From NCBI GenBank assembly GCA_944380625.1, contig CALWIE010000184.1:1-17462 (forward strand): 17,462 nucleotides of DNA, written 5' to 3'. The notes under the pieces were generated by a model, which was not told where the DNA came from, did not search any database, and saw only the letters and a program-made list of their open reading frames with translations. Source of the stretch: an uncultured Clostridia bacterium (GTDB lineage: Bacteria > Bacillota_A > Clostridia > Oscillospirales > Acutalibacteraceae). The translations under genes and the position numbers were made by a program. Each line of letters begins with the position of its first letter. The stretch's first letter is position 1. This document shows positions 13,264-17,462 of this stretch, one piece after another.

Positions 13264-14642
13264 AGGGAGGTTTCCTTGGCGGCCTTCATCATGATGGCGC
13301 ACTCAATGCGCTTGCGGAACAGCTCGCAGCCGGCCTCATACACCCCCCGGATGGAGCCGGTGGCGTGGTAGGCGTTGGCGGCGCACCCGCCGGAGCAGTA
13401 GAGCTTCGCCCAGCAGTCCTTGCAGTCGGGGCGGGCGTAGGCGTTGCAGGAGCGGAACTCCTCCCGCAGGGCAGTGTTGGTCACGCCCTTCCACACGTCC
13501 CCCAGCTTGTAGGCTTCCTCCCCCACAAACTGGTGGCAGGGGTACAGGTCCCCCCAGGGGGTAACGGCCATGTACTCTGTGCCGGAGCCGCAGCCGGAGA
13601 TGCGCTTGTAGACGCAGGGCCCCTCGGTGAGGTCCAGCATGTAGTGGTAGAAGGTGATGGGATGTCCCTCCTTCTCCCGGCGGAGCATGTCCTTGGCCAG
13701 GATCTCATACTGCTCCTTTACCATCGCAATGTCCTCCGGGGTCAGGGCGGCGGGGTCGTCGGGGGCGCAGACCACCGGTTCCATGCTCAGCTCCGTAAAG
13801 CCCAAATCGTCCGCCATGTGGAACAGGTCCTTGGTAAAGTCCGGGTTCTGGTGGGTAAAGGTGCCCCGCATGTAGTAATTCTTGCCCCCTCGGGCGGCCA
13901 CCAGCTTTTGGAACTTGGGCACAATCCTGTCATAGCTGCCGTTGCTGGCATAGTCCACCCGGGTGCGGTCGTGGATCTCTTTGCGCCCGTCCAGGGAGAG
14001 CACCACGTTGCTCATCTCCCGGCTGGCAAAGTCGATGACGTCGTCGTCGATGAGCATCCCGTTGGTGGTGAGGGTGAAACGGAAGTTTTTCCCCCGCGCC
14101 TTCTCCACACTGCGGGCGTACTCCACCAGGCCCTTGACCACGTCCCAGTTCATCAAGGGCTCGCCGCCGAAGAAGTCCACCTCCAGGTTCCGCCGGGAGC
14201 CGGAGTGGTCCATGAGAAAGTCCAGGGCCTGTTTCCCCACCTCAAAGCTCATCAGGGCCCGCTCCCCGTGGTACTTCCCCTGGCTTGCGAAGCAGTAGCC
14301 GCAGTTGAGGTTGCAGGTGTGAGCCACGTGGAGGCACAGCGCCTTCACCACGTCCCCAGAGCGCTCCTTAAAGGTCCCGGCCATTCCGGCGAAGGTGTCC
14401 GGGGAAAAGAGCTTCCCCGCGTCCTTTAAGGCCTGCACGTCCTCCAGGCAGGCCCGCAAGTCCTCCTCGGTCACATCGGGGCGGCCCCGGTACTTTTCCA
14501 GCATGGCGGAGACGATCTCCTCCGGGGCATGGTCCTCGAAAAGGGCGATGATGTCGTAGGCCACCTCGTCCACCACGTGGATGCTGCCGGAGCAGGTGTC
14601 CAGCACAATGTTGTAGCCGTTTAACTGATACTGATGAACCAT
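13260..14642 (-). CDS. Radical SAM thioether-forming SCIFF peptide maturase
   Basis: A 460-residue radical-SAM/SPASM enzyme that installs Cys-to-residue thioether links (sactionine/ranthipeptide class) in the SCIFF peptide encoded just upstream. The N-terminal ~95 residues (MVHQYQLNGYNIVLD...) form the precursor-recognition region typical of this family. The SAM cluster motif is CNLNCGYC (Cys110, Cys114, Cys117), followed by FFGGEPL (157-163). The C-terminal SPASM region is rich in Cys (GPCVYKRISGCGSG, YPCHQF, CNAYARPDCKDCWAKLYCSGGC) and should bind two auxiliary 4Fe-4S clusters. The length matches CteB-type maturases. AGGAGG lies five bases before the ATG. Spacing to the precursor is 48 bases and contains a hairpin; the decarboxylase overlaps its stop. 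Confidence 0.96.
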   Translation of the reverse strand: MVHQYQLNGYNIVLDTCSGSIHVVDEVAYDIIALFEDHAPEEIVSAMLEKYRGRPDVTEEDLRACLEDVQALKDAGKLFSPDTFAGMAGTFKERSGDVVKALCLHVAHTCNLNCGYCFASQGKYHGERALMSFEVGKQALDFLMDHSGSRRNLEVDFFGGEPLMNWDVVKGLVEYARSVEKARGKNFRFTLTTNGMLIDDDVIDFASREMSNVVLSLDGRKEIHDRTRVDYASNGSYDRIVPKFQKLVAARGGKNYYMRGTFTHQNPDFTKDLFHMADDLGFTELSMEPVVCAPDDPAALTPEDIAMVKEQYEILAKDMLRREKEGHPITFYHYMLDLTEGPCVYKRISGCGSGTEYMAVTPWGDLYPCHQFVGEEAYKLGDVWKGVTNTALREEFRSCNAYARPDCKDCWAKLYCSGGCAANAYHATGSIRGVYEAGCELFRKRIECAIMMKAAKETSL

Positions 14643-14664
14643 GTGTTCCTCCTGACACGAAAAA

Positions 14665-14690
14665 CGCCGCCCAGCAGGCGGCGCCTTTTT
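14665..14690 (-). terminator. Hairpin between SCIFF precursor and maturase
   Basis: Perfect stem CGCCGCC/GGCGGCG (14665-14671 with 14677-14683) and a 5-base loop. On the minus strand five T follow; on the plus strand seven T follow, so it could terminate either way. Placed between precursor and maturase, it probably lets most transcripts stop after the peptide gene so that precursor exceeds enzyme. Confidence 0.75.
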
Positions 14691-14837
14691 TTATTTTCCT
14701 GTATTCTCACACTTCTGGTTGGCCACGCCGCAGCTGGTCTTGCAAGCGGACTGGCAAGAGGTCTGGCACTCGCCGCAGCCGCCGTTCTTCGCGCTCTCGC
14801 ACAGATTTCTGGTTTCCAGCGTCTTGATTCGTTCCAT
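14691..14837 (-). CDS. SCIFF (ranthipeptide) precursor peptide, 48 residues
   Basis: A small ORF encoding 48 residues that begin MERIKTLETRNLCESAKNGG, followed by a Cys-rich core. It matches the SCIFF family (six cysteines in forty-five residues): C-x2-C-x3-C-x3-C-x3-C-x6-C at positions 21, 24, 28, 32, 36 and 43, including the conserved SCQSACKTSC block. An additional Cys at position 13 makes seven. The C-terminus is ENTGK. The ATG (complement of 14835-14837) has AAGGAG upstream, and a good promoter lies 66 bases further up. It is the substrate of the radical SAM enzyme encoded downstream, which forms thioether crosslinks from Cys to residues such as Thr. The mature product's role is not established for this organism. 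Confidence 0.95.
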   Translation of the reverse strand: MERIKTLETRNLCESAKNGGCGECQTSCQSACKTSCGVANQKCENTGK

Positions 14838-14902
14838 GACATATCGCTCCTTCTCGAATTTACAGGCCGGCGCCCCAGGGCGTCAGCCTGTTATGATACC
14901 CT

Positions 14903-14931
14903 ATTCTAGCAGAAACAGCGGGGGAAGTCAA
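14903..14931 (-). promoter_or_regulatory. Promoter of the SCIFF operon
   Basis: On the minus strand, -35 TTGACT (complement of 14926-14931), a 17-bp spacer and -10 TAGAAT (complement of 14903-14908). Each hexamer is one base from consensus. The predicted start is about 60 bases before the SCIFF ATG. Confidence 0.82.
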
Positions 14932-14998
14932 GGCGGCGTCCGGAGAAAAAGGGGGGCCGTTTGTCAAGGGTAAATGCTAAAAAAGTCTAAAAAATTGT

Positions 14999-15220
<222 letters not shown>

Positions 15221-17462
15221 TCAAACCCTTCCCCGACCCGAAGAAGTCCTCCGGGGACGTCAGCGCTCAGTCCAGCGGGGATCCCGCCCTGGGCGGCGAC
15301 AGCCAGCTGCGCCTGGCAGGGGAGAGCGAACACGCCGTGGCCGCTTGGACCCGGGTCACCGAGACCCTTACAAAGGAACCCGGCTCCGAACTGACCAGCG
15401 ACGAGCAGATGCTGATGATGAACAGCACCGAGATCTTCGCCTCCGTCCGCGCCGGTACGGAAGGGGAAAACGACGGCTGGGTCACCACCCAGCTGACCCA
15501 GAACGGCTCCGCGGACATGGCCCCGGCGGTTGCCACCAACGGCCAAAAGCCCATTGTGGCCTGGCGCGCCGTGGCGGCCAGCAACTCCAGCAAGGTCACC
15601 ACCTTCGACACCAACGACACCATCCTCTATAAGATCTACGATTATGAGAAGGATGCGTGGAGTAAGGAATACACCCTCTAAAGGGATTGATAAAAACCAG
15701 CCGGCCACCACCGTCCAAGTCCCCATGGTTACTGAAGAGGGGAAGATAGTGGAAGTGGATAAAACTATCTACGTCCGGGAGAGCGAGGCAAACCTGCGGC
15801 TCATCACCGGCCAGTACACCGATTCCATCTCCGTGGACGCCCCCTTGCCCGACTACGAGGCGCTGCTTGCCGGCGCCGGGGTCATCCCCATCCAGGCCAC
15901 AGTGACCAACATGGGCACCCAGCCCATCACCAAACTGGCCTTTACGGTGGGGAGCAGCTCTTCCGCAACCGCGAAGGAGCTCAACCTCCAGCCTGGCGAG
16001 AGCCTCACCCTCACCCTGGACTACACCGTGGTGAACAACAACGGCACAATTACCGACCCGGCGTACAGCGTCTCCGCCACCTTTGAGGATAACACAACGA
16101 AGGAGCTAAAGGACGCTGGCCAAACCATCTACCTCAACGTGCCCGACCTGGGCGTTTCGGAGATCGAGACCGTCCAGCAGCAAGATGGCGAACGCGTCAT
16201 CCAGTTCTCCCTGTTCAACCAGAGCTCTTCTAAGCTGGCAGATTCCAACCGGCAGGTGCAGGTGGGCCTGTTCAGCGATCCCGAATGCACCGAGCCCATC
16301 GGCAGCCAGTACGTGGATTGGAAGCAGGTAACCGCCCAGAAGTCCAGCAGCGGCGAGGAAACCTTCACCGTTTCCGGCGACGGCCTGGCCCTCATCGACC
16401 AGGGCGGCTACCTGGCCCAGGCCACCATCGACCTGAAGGGGTACGTGGAAGCCAACGGGGAAACCAACGGGGACAACGCCTTCCTGGAGGACGGCGAGTT
16501 CCGGGAAAACGGCATCAACGTCTACCTGAAGGCCTGGGTGGTAGAGGCCGACAATCAGGAGGAGCTCCAAGAGGCGGGCGAGATCTACACCGGCAACAAT
16601 GTGGAAAGCGTCACCTTTGAGAGCCTCTTGGATCTGGCCGAAGGGGAGCTCTTCACCACCAAGGCGACCATCACCCATCCGGAAGACGGGGGCGAGGGCA
16701 CCGCGGTGCAGTTCTCCATCCAGAACAACTCCCTGCAAGCTGTCAACTCCGGCAGCGGCACCACCCAGGTGGTCTACCTGAACCTGCGGGATGCATACGG
16801 CAACCTGCTGGAGACCCAGGAGACAACGCTCAGAGCGAACTGGGGCCCCGAGGACTTGCAGAAAGCTACGGTAGAATTTACAAAGACCGGCAGCCAGGTG
16901 GATTACTACTTCGGCGAGCGGTCCAGCGCCGCCAGCGCGGAGCTTACCAACATCCAGTTGGACGGCATCCCCCTGAAGCTGGAGAACGGCACGCAAGATC
17001 AGAACGGCGTGACTGTGTACAAGGTCCAGGCGGACCAGAGCCTTGCGAGCACCTTGCTCACCCTGGGCTTTAAGGGCAAAAACGCCACAGCCACAGTCAA
17101 CAACAAGGCGTATGGGGACAATGCCAACCGCACCATCACCTTGGGCAGCGGCACCATCGTGGTCACTATCGTGGTGAAAGACGGCGACTTGTCCAAAACG
17201 TATCGGATTGAGATCGCCAAGCCTACCTCCGGCGGCGGAGGCGGCGGAGGCGGCGGCACGGTCACCCGGCCCGCCTACCCGCCGGTGATTACCGACGCGG
17301 AGCACGGCACGGTGACAGTCAGTCCCACCCGGCCCCATCAGGGGGACAAGGTGACCATCACCGCCACCCCCGACGAGGGCTATAAGGTGGGGGAGGTCAC
17401 CGTCACCAAGCCCGGCGGCGGGAAAGTGGCCGTCACCGGCCAGGGCGATGGGAAGTACACCT
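15221..17462 (+). pseudogene. Large surface/adhesin-like protein, 5'-truncated and frameshifted, running off the window
   Basis: The first part (to TAA 15679-15681) has repeats of the type AVAAWTR ... APAVATNGQKPIVAW, resembling a beta-propeller. The same protein style resumes one frame over at about 15680 and stays open to 17462. Inserting one T after 15680 would restore TLYKGIDKNQ, so a one-base deletion is likely. The second part contains CARDB/Ig-like modules (PIQATVTNMGTQPITKLAF, GEGTAVQFSIQNN), a cadherin-like beta domain (about 16960-17220), a nine-glycine linker, and a module DAEHGTVTVSPTRPHQGDKV typical of cell-surface repeat proteins. No signal peptide, ribosome site or promoter is present, because the IS30 remnant replaces the 5' end. 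Part two could still be expressed from ATG 15644 or 15725, but neither has a ribosome site. Confidence 0.75.
17231..17257 (+). repeat. Poly-glycine microsatellite (GGCGGCGGA)3-like
   Basis: Nine consecutive Gly codons built from a 9-bp unit repeated three times, with the last base changed. They form a flexible linker between the cadherin-like domain and the next surface module. Slippage by whole units would keep the frame. Confidence 0.85.

Overview
The window is GC-rich, densely coded DNA. It is most likely from a gut-type Clostridia (Oscillospiraceae/Ruminococcaceae-like Firmicutes). Support for this comes from a SCIFF/ranthipeptide precursor with its radical-SAM maturase (a hallmark of Clostridia), an SdpR/SdpI pair, strong AGGAGG ribosome sites, near-consensus sigma-A promoters with 17-bp spacing, and a large repeat-rich surface protein. 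No tRNA, rRNA or CRISPR array was seen.

Layout. 1-82: the end of an unidentified gene and its terminator. 83-455: a regulatory gap with a promoter and two identical 12-bp palindromes 225 bp apart. 456-2510: a two-gene sugar or inositol catabolism operon (IolE-like TIM barrel, Gfo/Idh/MocA oxidoreductase) closed by a strong terminator. 2640-4019: an SdpR/SdpI-type regulator and membrane protein pair. 4037-5302: a stand-alone M29 aminopeptidase with its own promoter. 5396-11412: a five-gene operon under a perfect consensus promoter. 11426-11945: two tandem MITE-like elements with terminal inverted repeats. 14837-11848 (minus strand): SCIFF peptide, SCIFF maturase and a PLP Orn/Lys/Arg-type decarboxylase. 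14999-15220: an IS30-family transposase remnant. 15221-end: a truncated and frameshifted surface-protein gene.

The most interesting part is the five-gene operon. It looks like a rewired dlt system: a DltA-like amino-acid adenylating ligase, a GNAT-like protein, a carrier protein, an MBOAT acyltransferase, and a secreted protein that fuses an SGNH (DltD/AlgX-like) domain to a PgaB/IcaB-type polysaccharide deacetylase domain. The MBOAT ends in an aromatic hexapeptide with a tyrosine (FIYQQF). This matches the C-terminal acyl-shuttle motif described for MBOAT-dependent envelope acylation. The proposed route is: amino acid, carrier thioester, Tyr515 of the MBOAT, serine of the SGNH domain, then a cell-surface polymer that the same polypeptide may also N-deacetylate. 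The ligase lacks the Cys of the DltA D-alanine pocket, so the cargo may not be D-alanine. The chemistry and the target polymer are inference.

The tandem elements have altered a neighbour: the last ~32 codons and the stop of the decarboxylase lie inside the second element. At the right edge, an IS30 fragment abuts a surface-protein gene that has lost its start and carries an apparent one-base deletion.
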